Origin: Mauremys mutica
Taxonomy: Eukaryota; Chordata; Testudines; Geoemydidae
DNA length: 64,000 bases
Assembly: GCF_020497125.1 (NCBI RefSeq)
Contig: NC_059080.1
Span: 73,948,618-74,012,617, forward strand
Direction of reading: 5' to 3'
Shown piece by piece: positions 1 through 12,724 of this stretch (its first letter is position 1; every line of letters begins with the position of its first letter). The position numbers and the translations under genes were made by a program. The notes beneath the pieces are model-generated. The model saw only the letters and a list, made by a program, of their open reading frames with translations. It was not told the DNA's origin and ran no database searches.

Positions 1-795
1 ATACATTCTTTCACATAGTCTCTGTGGAGATGCACCTAACGGGATAGCTGAGACACATAAATCAGCTGAATAAAAGCTTTTATCAACTATCTTTGTTTTG
101 TGAGGAAATTAATTAGATCCTTGTTAAAAAAACTGCAAGAAAAAGCTTTGTCTTTTTTGTAGTAGACTGGCATTGCAACTCAGCTTAATGACTATCTATC
201 CTGTACGCCTGGTCATCAGAATTAGCTTTGTGTGTTTATATTCTAATTGTGTAGGATATGCAGTGGACTGACTGCATTCATTTATTTCTACACATTATTG
301 ATGGCCTTTCAGAACTGAGTTATGAAAGCCCATCAATAAATGAGTGGAAATAAATGAGCTAATCTATTGTACGTTCTGTTTTTGCAAGAGGGTTTGATGA
401 TAAATGCACCTGAGAAAAGATAGAACTAGGGAAGTAAAAAAGAAACTGAGGAGGGGACCCCTGATGTGGCTAGTGTACAGATCAGGGCTCTGCGAAGTCC
501 AGGTGGTGATTACGGACACAATCTGCCAAGAGCTGCTATTTTGAAGCACAGCTTCCTGTATCTCCTCCTGACAGTGAAAGTCATAAGCCACAAAAGGAGT
601 ATCTGACCAGGATGGACTTGGGGTTATTTTTCTCCTCATGGACAATGAGATTTTCTTAAGCTTCAGAAACTGGATCACTCTTCTTGCCCCAGAGGGAAAT
701 ATGCATCACTGTTAAGAAAAGCTAGTGATCTACCGGCAATATTTAATTAGTGTGGCTCCAGCATGTAACAGTAACACAGTAAGACGACTCAGCCC
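1..795. other. SLC9A9: Intron sequence, nothing recognised
   Basis: A/T-rich. A 104-codon minus-strand frame at 364-678 has no recognised domain. No repeat could be named. Confidence 0.4.
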
Positions 796-1546
796 ATGTT
801 TCTGGTGGTGGTGAATCTAATTTGTGTGTCCTACTGTCCTGGGTTCAACAAAGCCCACTGCCAACTCTGTCCACATATCTATTCAGGGGACACCATCATA
901 GGACCTAATCACATCAGCCACATTATCAGAGGTTTGTTCACCTGCACATCTACCAATGTGATATATGCCATCATGTGTCAGCAATGTCCCTCTGCCCAGG
1001 GCCGCCCAGAGGATTCAGGGGGCCTGGGGTCTTCGGTGGCGGGGGGCCTCCGCCGTTGAATTGCTGCCAAAGACAATTGCTGCCAAAGGACACCCCCCCC
1101 CGCCGCTGAATTGCTGCTGAAGACCTGCCGTGGAAGAAGCTCCAGGGGCCCGGGCCCCACAAGAGTTTTCTGGGGCCCCCGGAGCAAGTGAAGGACCCCA
1201 TTCCAGAGGCCCCGAAAAACTCTCATGGGGGCACCTGCGGGGTCCAGGGGAAATTGCCCCACTTGCCCCCCCCTCTGGGCAGTCCTGCCTCTGCCATGTA
1301 CATTGGCCAAACTGGACAGTCTCTATGTAAAAGAATACAATGGACACAAATCAGACGTCAAGAATTATAACATTCAAAAACCGGTTGGAGAACACTCCAG
1401 TCTCCCTGGTCACTCCATTACAGACCTAAAAGTCGCAATATTACAACAAAAAAACTTCAAAAACAGACTCCAATGAGAGACTGCTGAATTGGAATTAATT
1501 TGCAAAATGGACACCATTAAATTAGGCTTGAATAAAGACTGGGAGT
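796..1546 (+). pseudogene. Penelope-like retroelement, GIY-YIG endonuclease fragment (broken)
   Basis: Remnant of the C-terminal part of a Penelope-like element (PLE) polyprotein. Reading forward there is a Cys-rich segment (HCQLCP), then IRGLFTC, the first endonuclease strand NVIYAIMCQQCP and, beyond an inserted hAT element, MYIGQTGQSLCKRI. Together these are the two halves of a GIY-YIG nuclease motif (Tyr of VIY, then YIG) as found in PLEs. Removing the insertion and one copy of its duplication brings the halves back into frame. A separate frameshift lies near 1340, after which the frame at 1341-1476 reads GHKSDVKNYN and LPGHSITDLKV, and a stop interrupts it at 1474-1476. The reverse transcriptase part is missing upstream. 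PLEs use this nuclease to nick target DNA. This copy is dead. The family is recognised by motif, not by search. Confidence 0.8.
997..1287 (+). mobile_element. Non-autonomous hAT-type element inserted in the PLE
   Basis: A 291-base GC-rich insertion flanked by perfect 8-base duplications CCTCTGCC at 989-996 and 1288-1295. Its ends are inverted repeats: cagggccgcccagagg on the left and ccctctgggcagtcctg on the right. An 8-base duplication plus CAG-type ends is the hAT signature. It has no transposase. The open frames reported over it on both strands come from its GC-rich composition. A fragment of the same family is visible near 32350-32385 in inverted orientation (ggccccctgaatcctctgggtggccctg). 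Confidence 0.88.
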
Positions 1547-1739
1547 AAATGGGTCATTACACAAAGTAAAACTATTTCCCCATGTTTATTTCCCTACTGT
1601 TCCTCACACCTTCTTGTCAACTGCTGCAAATGGACCATTTTGATTACCACTACAAAAAGTTTTTTTCTCTACTGCTGGTAATAGCTCACCTTAACTGATC
1701 ACTCTCGTTAGAGTGTGTATGGTAACACCCATTGTTTCA

Positions 1740-1915
1740 TGTTCTCTGTGTGTATATATATCTTCCTACCGTATTTTCCACTGCATGCATCCGATGAAGT
1801 AGGCTGTAGCCCACGAAAGCTTATGCTCAAATAAATTTGTTAGTCTCTAAGGTGCCACAAGTACTCCTGTTCTTTTTGCGGATACAGACTAACACGGCTG
1901 CTACTCTGAAACAAA
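1740..1915 (+). mobile_element. Penelope-associated 3' tail with hammerhead-like core
   Basis: Repeat segment following the PLE coding remnant. It contains ccgatga, an imperfect stem (gtaggct/agcccac), cgaaagcttatgctc, then ttagtctctaaggtgccacaagtactcc and gcggatacagactaacacgg. Two other copies of the tail occur in this window (40390-40490 and 48180-48305). I associate it with PLE ends because of its position here and because PLE terminal repeats are known to carry hammerhead ribozymes. Confidence 0.65.
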
Positions 1916-4073
1916 TGGGAAGGTTCCAGTCATAACTTGCCCCTTATTGTGACTGTGCTTCTTGAACTATTCCATCATGTCTCCCTCTCTAAAGCAGTAA
2001 ATGAAACGTGTCCCTCTCTAAAACAGGTATGAAATTTTCTCTGGTTTGGAAAACCAGAGTCAAAGGTCTAAATCTCAACAGTGGTGACTTTGCCAGCCTT
2101 TCATCCTTTTGAATTTGATAAAATAGATTCTACCCAATGAACCGTGTGTCATATTCAGCTGAACACTTAAAAATCAAGGTCTTAGCTGCTCTTCTTGGAC
2201 ATTAAGGATCACAAACACTTGTCACAGTAGTATGAGGTTTGTTTGTGCCAATCTTAGCCAAAAATTTTGTGTGCACGAGTGCCACTTCCCATCCCTGAGC
2301 TTCATGCTGTGACATGTCCTATATGACTGAACAGTGCTTTAAGGTTCTTTCAGGTGAGAGTAGTTATTTAAGTAGAAGATATGCACCCCTCCAAAAAAAA
2401 ATTCCTGTAGTATGAAAGAGAATAGCACATATATGTAGAAAACTGAAAGTTAATATGGAAGATAGATTAAAAAAATACTTCATATCAGAAGTTGTGTGAG
2501 AGAAAAATAGAGAGAAAGAAAATGAATGATCTAAAACAATAGAGGAAAAGAAAAGAGAGATATTGATGGAGGAAAAGAGAAAAACTTTAAAGAAACAATG
2601 TGAAAGAAAAAGTGAAGAACAGTCCACAGTACTAAATTAAAAAGAGAAGAAATGCACAATGAAATAGAGAACTGTATTAATAAAAATTAATATAACACGT
2701 TTAATTGTAGCTCTTAGAGAAATGAAAATCGTAAACATTTAAAAAGGAAATCAGAGCAACAAGACTACCTTGCTAGGTAAAAATAATTTACAATAAAGTA
2801 TGCTGATTTAGACATGATTGGGGGTGGAATGTGTGATATTTATTCACACCTACTCTATTGTGCTGCTGAGTTTTGCCAACAGAACTAGGTGTTAATTAAC
2901 AGAACACAGTTTGGGTCAGTAGGTGCCTTATTGTTATTCACAAATATGTATTTTTCATTTTTAATAGAAAAAGGAAGAAAATTAGAAGTCCTATCTACTG
3001 ACGTCTAGTGCAAGCACATTTTCACAATCTACAACCCCCTGAAAAAAACAACAACCCACCACAATTAAGGTGAAATAATGTTTATATTGTACAATGCAGT
3101 ATAATTGCTGATGTTGATCAGTATGTCCTAAAGTGCTGTAAACTAGAAAAGATACTGCTGTCTATATTGTTAGGTAAAACCAGATTTCTAGAGGAGAGGA
3201 GAGTGGAAAATCTCCAGAAGGGGATCAAAGAAACAGAGGTGTTGGTGAAGGCCTTTAAAAACACAGAAGCAGAGAAGTTCAAGGAAAGGAAGAAGAGGGA
3301 ATGCTTCCTCAGTAAAAGGGAATCTTTTGAGTGCTGGACCAGTCGAAACTGAAGGAAGCTGGCTGTCGGGGTTAGACAGGAGGCTCCACAATCTGGCGGA
3401 GAAGTCATGAGCTGGAGGAGTGAGGACCTGGAACTCTGAAAGGACACTGACCAAATCCCAAAGACTGTTCAGGAGTGGTGAGGAAACTGAGGCAGGGAAT
3501 GAACACAGGTGTTTTATTGGATTGCCTAGAGCTGTGCATGTGCTGTCTATGAGGAAAGCATATTTTGTTTTAGAAATTCCTCTGAAAAGTCAGTCTATTT
3601 GCTTCTACTATCTTGTATCTCTGAAGGGGTAAACTATAAACCAGAGTGCCCACAAGGGTGACATTCTGGGAAGGTTGTGTTTAAACTACTGTGGAGTCTT
3701 GGAGGTTCAGCACTGGTCTTGGGGCCTAGGGACCAAGAGGTCCCACTTCCAATGAGGGTCTCTGCCATTGGAGTCAGCTGAGTAGCCAAAGTAAGAGAGA
3801 GTGCCTGGAGCCGCTCAGTTCCTGGGGAGCTCAGAAGCACACAACTCCAGTGTATGGGTCCAAACCTGGCACCCTAGTGAATGTCCAGCAGGGGAACTTG
3901 ACTGGGGTTGGGACATCACGTAGTGCTATATTTTAAACATTTTCAGACAAACACTGAAAAAGGCAGAGACAATTGGGTGACAGATAAGCACATTCAGTTT
4001 CTCAAATAGCCTCCTTGGTTCTAGTGGCCTATAGTTTTTTTAACCTGAATGTATGTTAATATATGGAGCTATA
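1916..4073. other. SLC9A9: Intron sequence with purine-rich stretch
   Basis: A purine-rich (gaaaga) region lies at about 2470-2620, giving Ser/Phe/Leu-rich frames on the other strand. A Lys/Glu-rich frame at 3167-3352 looks like chance. No exon was seen. Confidence 0.4.
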
Positions 4074-4240
4074 CCTATATCATAGAACTGGAAGGGACCC
4101 TGAAAGGTCATTGAGTCCGGCCCCCTGCCTTCATTAGCAGGACCAAGTACTGATTTTGCCCCAGGTCCCTAAGTGACCCCCTCAAGGTTTGAACTCACAA
4201 CCCTGGGTTTAGCAGGCCAATTCTCAAACCACTGATGGAC
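4074..4240 (-). mobile_element. Tortoise Pol III/SINE (tRNA-derived, CR1-like tail)
   Basis: On the minus strand the right end is a degenerate tRNA-like head: tcagtggtttgaga (A-box region) and gggttgtgagttcaaacc (B-box region, compare GGTTCGANNCC). The unique body passes through cctgctaatgaaggcaggggg and ends in the ggtcccttccagttctatgat tail related to CR1 3' ends. This layout is that of the tRNA-derived SINEs known from turtles. The copy is degenerate at the 5' end (tccatcagtgg). Confidence 0.8.
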
Positions 4241-6599
4241 GAATGTATGTTGTCAGCAACCTGACCTACCCCGATGCCCAGAGTCGAGAATTTAAATCAT
4301 GCATAATTCTTTTGTTTAATCCAGGGAACTGAGCATTGTTCTGAAATCTTTTGTTTTCATAAATACAGTTGATAGCTAATTCAAGATTTGGATTTTAGCA
4401 GCAATTCCACTACTGCTTTACTAATATTTCATCATGTCAATATTTATTTGTAATGCAGTCCTCAAAACCCGGTATTAGATAAAGTTATTCTGGTGCTCCG
4501 GTGAAACTGAAAAATGTACAGTATGTACCTGTCCTCTGAATAAACAGTTACAAAATATGTGAAGCTCCTGCTATTTTGTACTTGCATATTCTGCATTTAT
4601 AGCAGAGATAACCCTGCTTTAAAGATTTCCAGTTACTAAACTGAGAAACATGAACTAAACATGACTAAACATTATGCTAGTCAATATAGATATATCAATA
4701 GCTGTAACTTGCCTGGCTTGCAGTTTCTGCTTTCACATCTTCATCTGGATCTATGCCAACTCTATTAAAGAAAACAAGACACATGGTGAATGACTCAATG
4801 CAGATTAGATGGTCACATGTGTAGAACTGTTTCTTTGTACCACATCACTCAGTCTCAAGTAGGTAAGAAATGTGCAGAAGTGGCAGAACATTATAAGATC
4901 TCTTCCCAAATCAAAGAAGTCCACTATAAGTTTGCAGGAAATATGAAATGCTTTATACCTGGTGCTCATAATACCTGGGCTGAGATCCTCACCCTCACTC
5001 CAACCCTTGTATGCCAGCTAAAAGGGTCAGAGTGTCAGAAAGGAGCCCTAAAAAACCCACCACCACACATCTGGGCAAGGAGGATTCCCCTGGTGCAGGA
5101 ATTGCAGAAAACAGCTGTATGGCTGCCTTCTGAGGACCCCCCTTGCATTGGTGGCATGCTGGGGGCAGGAGAACTGTGTTGTGGAGGAGGCTGCAGTGCA
5201 CAGTGCTCTAGATATTCCAGGCAGTACGCAGCCCATAGACATTCCTGGGGAGGCTAATATAACTTAACCAGGCCTCCAGGGCATAGTCACGCCAGGGGCC
5301 TCTCCAGCCCATGGACCAGCTCAGTGTGGTGGAAGGTTCAACGTGGCTTAAATCTGCCTTAGTCCCCTCTTCCTTTGGGCTGTGAGTTTTGTGCTGTGGC
5401 TCTGAGAGACTCAGCACAGAATCTCACCTTTGGCAAAAACTAAGATATGCCACTGGTCTTTAGTTGCTTTTTTGCTTCAACACTTTTTTCTCAACAGCCT
5501 CTCCTGTTCCACACATAGGTATCTATAACATTGTGATGCAAGCTGACACTATTATTTTTATTTGCATTACAATAGATAAGGCCAAAATAACAGACCAGGA
5601 AGATGGTCTTAGCAGCAGCCTTTTGAAAGGACTTGAATGGGATCAGTTGGGTAGCTGGGAGGCAAGATTGAGGGAAGGAGGTTTCCACAGAGGAGGTGGA
5701 AGATGGTGAAGGCCTGGGTGGGAGTTCTTGTTGTGTGGTGAGAAAGAAAAGTCTGGATGTTAAAGATGATACTGAGAAGAAGTGACAAGATTTGGGTTTG
5801 GCCTTGACGGACAGAGCTAAAGAGAGGGGTGACTCAAAGATGATACTCAGGCCCATAATCTGATTAACAGGGAGGATTGGGGTGGTCATAGAAGAAAGGT
5901 AGAGCAGTAAGAGAAGACTAATGCAGACAGACATTCTCCTCACTGAAATCTAATGTCCAAAGAGAGGGTGACCAGCTGTCCCAGAAAGCCTGACAAGCTG
6001 CCCATGTAGGCGTCAGATCCACTGAGCTAATGCAGAATCTACTGATGCAGAGAAAATTTATTCTTTCACCAGATGTTCACGTAAGGCCGCTTTACCATGT
6101 GCTTAACAGTTTTCCTCCCTGTGTGTTTTTTTCTGTCTGTTATAACATATCAGAAATGCATTTTTAAAACCCTATTTAATTTTAGCAATTACTTGCTTCA
6201 TTGGTCTTTACTGTAAATGCTATGCAGACATTCTAACACATCCTGAGACAATGACAGGAACTAGAAGCAAAGTGGATACTTTTATATGTAAATCTTGAAT
6301 GGAAAAGAGAAGAAGCAGTTTGTTTCTATCCCAACTCCCTAGTTTAAAAAAATTGGAGTCCTCCATGCATAAATATTTCCATCTTTTGATTAAGAAAAAT
6401 GATCCTGATGCCGACTCAAGAAGGAGATTAAAAGAATGAATAGATGTTTATTTCTCACTGTACTTTTTCCTAGTGACTCAAAGGACAAAAACTGCAGAAG
6501 GTACTAACCTATTGATTATTTAGGAGTAAATCAAGTTGTTAGATCTTTTCATTTAATTAAAAATACGAACAGTTATGTCTGCAAAAGTTTAACTCTCAG
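4241..6599. other. SLC9A9: Intron sequence, nothing recognised
   Basis: The longest frames (4790-5257 plus, 155 codons; 5491-5943 minus, 150 codons) show no domain and no splice structure. The purine-rich 5630-5930 block may be an old repeat that I cannot name. Confidence 0.4.
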
Positions 6600-6832
6600 C
6601 CTGCCATTAGACTTATTATAGTAGTGCCCAGAGGCCCAAAAAACATTAGGCACCCTTTTTGTTAAATAAACATAATAAGAAAATGTCCCTGCCCTGCTTG
6701 CATTTAAAAAGAAGGGAACAAAAGCACCAAATGCTGATGTGAATCACCCAAGGTCACATGGCAAGAGCAGGAACAGGTCTTCCAACTCCCAGTCTGGTGT
6801 CCTAGCCTCTTGGCCATCTGCCTCCCATAAGT
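6600..6832 (-). mobile_element. Old CORE/MIR-type SINE (probable)
   Basis: Minus-strand sequence reads as a degraded CORE-SINE: ctaggacaccagactgggagttggaagacctgttcctgctc, then the typical tgaccttgggtgattcac core, and later gcccttttttgtt-like material. Only family-like landmarks are visible and the boundaries are approximate. Confidence 0.5.
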
Positions 6833-9800
6833 AGGTTCTCTCATAACATGCATTCTACTGCCATCATGGGGAAGCACTGGCAATACAATGGTTAAGTGCC
6901 CTTACAGTTCTGGTTATGATGGAAGCAAAGTCTATTTATGCATGATAGGTGCAGTTCAAGAGGCTGCAACACAAACGTCTCTGCACTCTCTTCTCCTTAA
7001 TCTCAAAGAATCAACCTCAAAGAATCAGTCTCCTGGGACAGAAGTAATTTAGACTTCGTGCAGTTCTGAACTTACTGGAGCTGAGAAAAATGCCAGTTGT
7101 GACTGATTATGTGTGGTGGAGTTGTGATGTGTTTATTATGGAATGAGCTAAGACAAGGGAAAACATTTCACGTAGGCCCAGAAGAACTGTAATACCAAAT
7201 GTGAAAAAGCTGGGAAATGTAGCCAATAGGAACCAGAGTTCATGACTGCAATATCATTTCAAAAACAGTGATATAATCTGCCTAATCGGGGACAACAGGA
7301 GTCTACAGGCATAGAAAATCTTAGGGAGCTTTCCAGATTTTCCTATATTTTGCAGAATTTAAGCTCCCCTCTACATATAATTTCCTATCCTTGCAGTTAT
7401 GAAGGTAGCCAGCACTATTGCCTTGTTTATTCTGTAGACAATAGATGTTACAATATGGCACAAAGGCATCCATATTATTCTTTATTGGATTATTACTTTC
7501 AAAGCCTGAAAAATCACCTCTTCCACAAAACCCACAATAAGCAAATCAAATATATTCACTGTCTTGTATCTTCATCTTCCTTTGATTTTGTACATACCAC
7601 CACAATGTGTACTTTCCAGTGTGAATAGCCATGCAATCACATTGCTGTGATCCACATCCCTCCTTGCTCAATTCCTCACTCATTGACTGATGTCAGACAT
7701 GTAGGGCCTAATTCTTCCACCCTTACTCTCACTGAGTAGTATTTAACTATGTGAGTAACCCCACTGAAATTGTTGGGGACTACATGTGTAGTAAGGTATT
7801 GCTCATTGTGAGTAGGGATGGCAGAATCTGGTGCATTGATTGAAAGCCTTTCAGGGCATGAGCTACATCTTCCTTACTGTTCTATGACTTGAATGTTAAT
7901 ATTTTTATGAAGTGTATCCTAAAGAGAACCGCTCAGCTCAGTGGGAGTGTCTGGCCACACCACACTTTTGAAAATGAGGCCACTTATTTAGGTGTCCGAA
8001 TATAGACTTAGGAGTCTAACTTTAGGCTATTACTGAAAATATTGGGCTATATAATTAAGTCTGATGTATTTGAGAGACACTAGAGTCCAATTTTAAACTG
8101 CAAGAATACAAAGCATCACAAATGATGTGACATGGTCAAAAAGAATGAAGTTAAGCATGCTTGCACAATTTAAGTTCATACCAGATCTCCTGCAAATGCT
8201 TGTGCCTTGCCATTCTATTGCCAGTAAAATTTGCAATCTTAGAATAACTCTTCAGTCTTCTAGCTGGGTTGTATGCTAGCTAATTATGAAAGAAGGGGCC
8301 TGATTCTACTTTTACCTGTAGAGTGTTGGGATTTCACAACTAACAGTAGGGCTGAAAGCAAGGACTTCTAATCCTAATTCTGATCTCCACAAGCAACCTC
8401 TTGTTGATACCAATCTAATCTCCCTCCACCCCCCTTTAAGATTCTTCAGTTTCCCACTTTCTGCCAGAAAGTATCATAAAACACAGGCAGGCAAAGAGAA
8501 ATAAAATCCATTTTCCAGTCTTAACATCTTAATTCTTTTCTCTTGTATTCTCCTTCCATCCCCGCCCCCACATCTTCCTTCCTTACTGTCTATTTTGTTT
8601 TTCTTATTATTTCCCTCCTCTCTTCCTCTGTTGTTCCACTTTTCTTTCTTCCCACCTGTCTGACTCTCCTGCTACTCTGGTTGTTCCCTATTCTCTGTCC
8701 CTCTCTCGTATTTCTCTTCTCTTCCCTGGTTTCAACACATCTTTTCCCTCAAACGGTGTGCAAAAGAGTAGCTGAGTTTTCTGCTGACCTCATGTGCAGC
8801 TCACTTAGTGTTCTTTCCACTCATGTAATTTAATCTCCCCTTCTCGTTTACGGTAACCATCTCTCTCCTGCCTCATAGCCAAAATATCCATATCTAAATT
8901 CTGTATGCTTTCCTTTCCACTGTTTGCACAATTGCATCCGAGACATTACAAGTTTAGGATGACCCCATAACCAGCCCTGTCTAGAAGGAATACAGAGAAC
9001 ATGGCTTTTTCTGTGAAACAAACTAAGCAGTTAACAAAAGGCTCACTTTCCCCATTAAAAACAACAGTACTGTTGTGATCCTCATCATTTTGCATCTTTA
9101 GGAAGACAGTGAAATATGACCAGAGCTTTGGTCTCCGTATGAATCACAATAGCCTTAGATGATGTTTAGTGCTTTCTTTTTTTAGAGAATGGTAGGAAAA
9201 TAGGCATTGCATGAAGAAATAGCATTAAATACTAAGAGAAAGAATGATTGATTAATACTTATGTAGCCCAGTGAGGTGCTGAGCGCTCAACTCAGTGGGA
9301 ATTGAGGATACTCACACTGCACAAAAGAGGATGCCAAGCATGGAAATGACAAATTCAAATAAGGAATAAGGGACTCAGTGTCAAACATTTGATCTAGGAG
9401 TCCTGAAATGCTAAGGAAAAATGTAGTTTGATCAATATTATAGTCTTACAATAACAACACTGCAGGTGGAGTCATTGCAAAAGTTATTTTTGTGTTTTGA
9501 TGGACTGCAAAGAACAAGAATTATTACTTAGTGGATTCCACACTCCCTCCCCTGCCATGTAATTTTAACGGTGAGTAGACTGAGAGGCTAACACTACTGA
9601 TTAAAGTCAATCATTGGTGCTATGTAAGTTTTCCCTACCCAGATCAAAACATGGTATCTGCCTTCTCCTGTTATGTTGTTAAGACCTTTCCTGCATTTTG
9701 ACTGATAATCAAGATTAATTATGTGGAGGTTTTGTGTTATGGGTAAATGGCCACTTGTGATCAAAGTGAGATTAGACTCATTCTACACTACATTGAAACT

Positions 9801-10852
9801 CAGGCATTCTGGGATGAAAGACTGGTGTATTAGCTTACTGTGCTACCCATCTTCCTTTGCTTAGTAATGCATTTGGTTTATTGTACTTGGGTGATTATTT
9901 GAGATAGGACCTTTTCATACGTCAGATCAAAATTCTCCAAAATCTAGAAGTATTCAAAATCCAAACTCAGAACCAAATTTGCAAGTGTCCCCATCTTTTA
10001 TAATGGGCTGAACCAAAATTCTGGATACCAACATCATTGAACTTTGGTGTATTCAAAATCTGGATCTGAATTTCGTAGTCTTTAGCAATTAGGGATTATT
10101 GTTACCAGGAAGTGTGCACTACTCTGCAAAATTACCCCCTTAAAATTAACAATCTTGTTTAAATCCCTTTGTTCCATTAGACATCACTTTTTCAGCACCA
10201 ATTGTAATGTGTCTGATAGACAAAAAAGGAATTTGTTACTGAACACGAAGCAATGGTCTGGAGTGAAAACAGATGGAAAGATAAGTTGCAAATTGTCAGG
10301 GGAAGGAAAAGTAAGAAATCTGAAAACTGGAAACCAACTGAAATGCTGACTCGTAAGACATTATTTGGACAATTATAACATAGTTCTACCTGCTTCCCTC
10401 ACTTCAAATCATTGCAAATCTAAGATACTGTAGATTAACATGTTACAGTGGAGCAGTAGGAAACCAGTGTATGCCTAACTGCTGAACTGCATATCTCAAC
10501 TTTAATCAGTGGAGTGAAGCCTCAAGATCTGCTTTTATATGCTGATTCTTTGATGAAGCTCATAGTATAATGGGCAAAACATCAGGCTTGGGAAGATTTA
10601 CAGGGGAAACAGTCTCTTAATGTGAGAAACACACTCTTCCCATGAGATATTATCTACATGATTTAAGTATGGATACTGACAATGAGCGTGCAGCAGATGG
10701 CACATGAATTTATGGAGCTGTCAGCTTAGAGACAAAGGCAGTTCAAGAGATGTAAAGTTTGCAATATGCAGGAAACTAAGCAACATTTGCAGGATTCAGG
10801 CAATGGAAGAGTTTTTGCAGAGGTGGATAAGTCATTTAGAATTCAAGAGGAA
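6833..10852. other. SLC9A9: Intron sequence with pyrimidine-rich stretch
   Basis: 8535-8760 is a C/T-rich tract (ttcttcc, tctctgtcc) producing a Ser/Leu/Phe-rich frame that is not a gene. The rest is A/T-rich, with short taggcctaa-type relics of DNA elements (7700-8050). Confidence 0.4.
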
Positions 10853-11155
10853 CGATAGTCTTGTGGCTAAGGCAATAGACTAGGACTCAGGAGATCTGGA
10901 GTCAAAACTCAATTCTGCCACAGACTCTCTGTATTAACCTGGGCACTCTCTCTTTGCATCATTTTCCTATATGTAAAATGGGGATAATAATACTCCCTTG
11001 ATTCCACTCCCTGTTTGTCTTGTCTATGTAGATTGTAAACTCATATAAACAAAGAACTGTCTCTTACTATGTGTCTGTACAGCACCTAGCACAATTGGGC
11101 CTTGGTTTTGGCTGGAACCTCATGGCACTACTGTGTAATAAACAACAATAATGGC
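10853..11155 (+). mobile_element. Old CORE/MIR-type SINE
   Basis: Plus-strand copy with a tRNA-like head (gtggctaaggcaatagactagg, then ggagtcaaaactcaattc as a decayed B box) and ctgccacagactctctgtattaacctgggc. The hallmark tatgtaaaatggggataataat follows at about 10972-10993, and the 3' part includes gtacagcacctagcacaattgggcc and ataaacaacaataat. Divergence suggests great age. Confidence 0.7.
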
Positions 11156-12416
11156 TACTTTCCCCATTGTCAGGGGTTTTAAAGGAAGAACCAACCTTGA
11201 GAGCTCAATAGCCTCAGCCTCTAAATTCTGTCCCAGTGTAACAAAAGCTGTGCATGAACCCCAACCTATATCTGAAAAAGTACATCCTCTGGGAAACTTT
11301 TTTTAAAAAAAAAATAAAAGATTTATAACCCAATTTTCAAAGATGGCCATTAAGCAACATTTGCAATGTGAATCTTGAATATTTTTGCATGAGTAAATTT
11401 GTAGCTTGTGGCTATCCATCACCAACATATTGCAGTCAGTTCAGAATTATTAACTGTAAAGGCTAGAAACATGAACAAAATCCAAAGGAGATTGTTTCAC
11501 GGTCTCTAATCAATCATTAAAATTGAAATTAAAAAACCTTCAGGATAAATAATGATCGCTCGGGCCGTTATTCTTGTCCACAATTGGCAGTAACTGTGAT
11601 CTGTATTCTTAACAAACTGACAGCTAGTCTTTTCTTCTGTATTGTTAACTCTCCACATCAGTCCACAAGATGGTGTCTCAATAATTAATGCCAGTGCTGT
11701 GGTGTAATCTTTTGATTGACAGAAACCCCATGGAGAATTAAGTTATATATGCAAGTCTTTAATGTTCAACCCAGGTTGATGCTGTAAATAAATGAAAATC
11801 CCTTGGTTTAAAATGTGAAATAAATAGGAAAGGTTGAGGGGTAAAACAGGGAAAACCACTGCTCTTTGGCTCACAGATCTAAGAGCAAATAAACTGAATT
11901 TCTTGCTGAGAAGGATGAAAGTAAATCACCAGCAAACTATGCTTCCTAAATGGTTATTACAGTTGTTTTCCATGTGGATCATACATCCTCTTTCTCTCTT
12001 GCACACACAAATACATTTAAAATTGAAAGTCTGATTTAAACCTAGAGAAGCCTGGCAATAGAGAGTCAAGGCTAAAAAGTTATACTTCTCAAACTCTGAT
12101 TTTTGGACTTTTATTTCAGAAAGCTCTAAAGGATAAAGGAAGGATAATTTGGTTGGGAATGGAGAGTTGGCTGGTCACATGGTGCTGGCTCTTTATTTCC
12201 AGATGCTAACTTGCATTAAAATACAGCTAAAAGTATATTAAATGCTTTCCTAATATTACTCTCCAAGTAAGTAATTGCTGTAGTTGCCACAAAGATGTCA
12301 TGCGATTATGAATGGGAGGGAAGGTGGGTCATGCAGTTGCAAATGCAATGGGAAGTGCTTCAAAGGACACTCCCACAAGATATGGTCCACATCACGAAAA
12401 AAGCTTGAGAAGAGAC
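11156..12416. other. SLC9A9: Intron sequence; possible conserved patch at 11490-11680
   Basis: No repeat was named. 11490-11680 is unusually complex sequence with attaaaattgaaatt and taatgatcgctcgggccg, unlike its surroundings. No gene was seen. Confidence 0.35.
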
Positions 12417-12711
12417 CAGGTCTATACACACAGCGCTACAGTGGCACAGCTGTATTGGTAAAGCTGCGCCGTTGCAGCATGTGTGTTGAAGATGCTTTAT
12501 GCTGATGGGAAAGAGCTCTCCTGTTAGCATAAAATAACCACCTTCATGAGCGGCATAAGCTGTGTCTGCGGGAGAAGCTCTCCTGTCAACATAGTGCTGT
12601 GCATACGAACGCTTATGTTGGTGTAACTTATGTCATTCAGGGAGGGGGGAATATGCACACCCCTGAGTGACATAAGTTTTGCCGACATAGGCTGTAGTGT
12701 ACACAGAGCCT
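12417..12711 (+). mobile_element. Harbinger-type MITE
   Basis: Non-autonomous element with ends ccaggtctatacacac and gtagtgtacacagagcc, resembling the GTCTACACT termini of the Harbinger at 26204-30990. The interior contains partial inverted copies (gctctcctgttagcataa near 12513 and gctctcctgtcaacatag near 12578) and a cttatgtcattcaggg / cccctgagtgacataag hairpin (12628-12677). No coding capacity. Boundaries are good to a few bases, and no clean target duplication was seen. Confidence 0.65.
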
Positions 12712-12724
12712 AAGTAAGTATATA

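Noticed and set aside
4790..5257. 155-codon plus-strand open frame
   Set aside because: No recognisable domain, no splice context, and composition like the surrounding intron.
9745..9790. Minus-strand FDHK-like peptide suggesting the next SLC9A9 exon
   Set aside because: The residues around it do not fit the exchanger tail, and no suitable splice pair is present. A short chance match.
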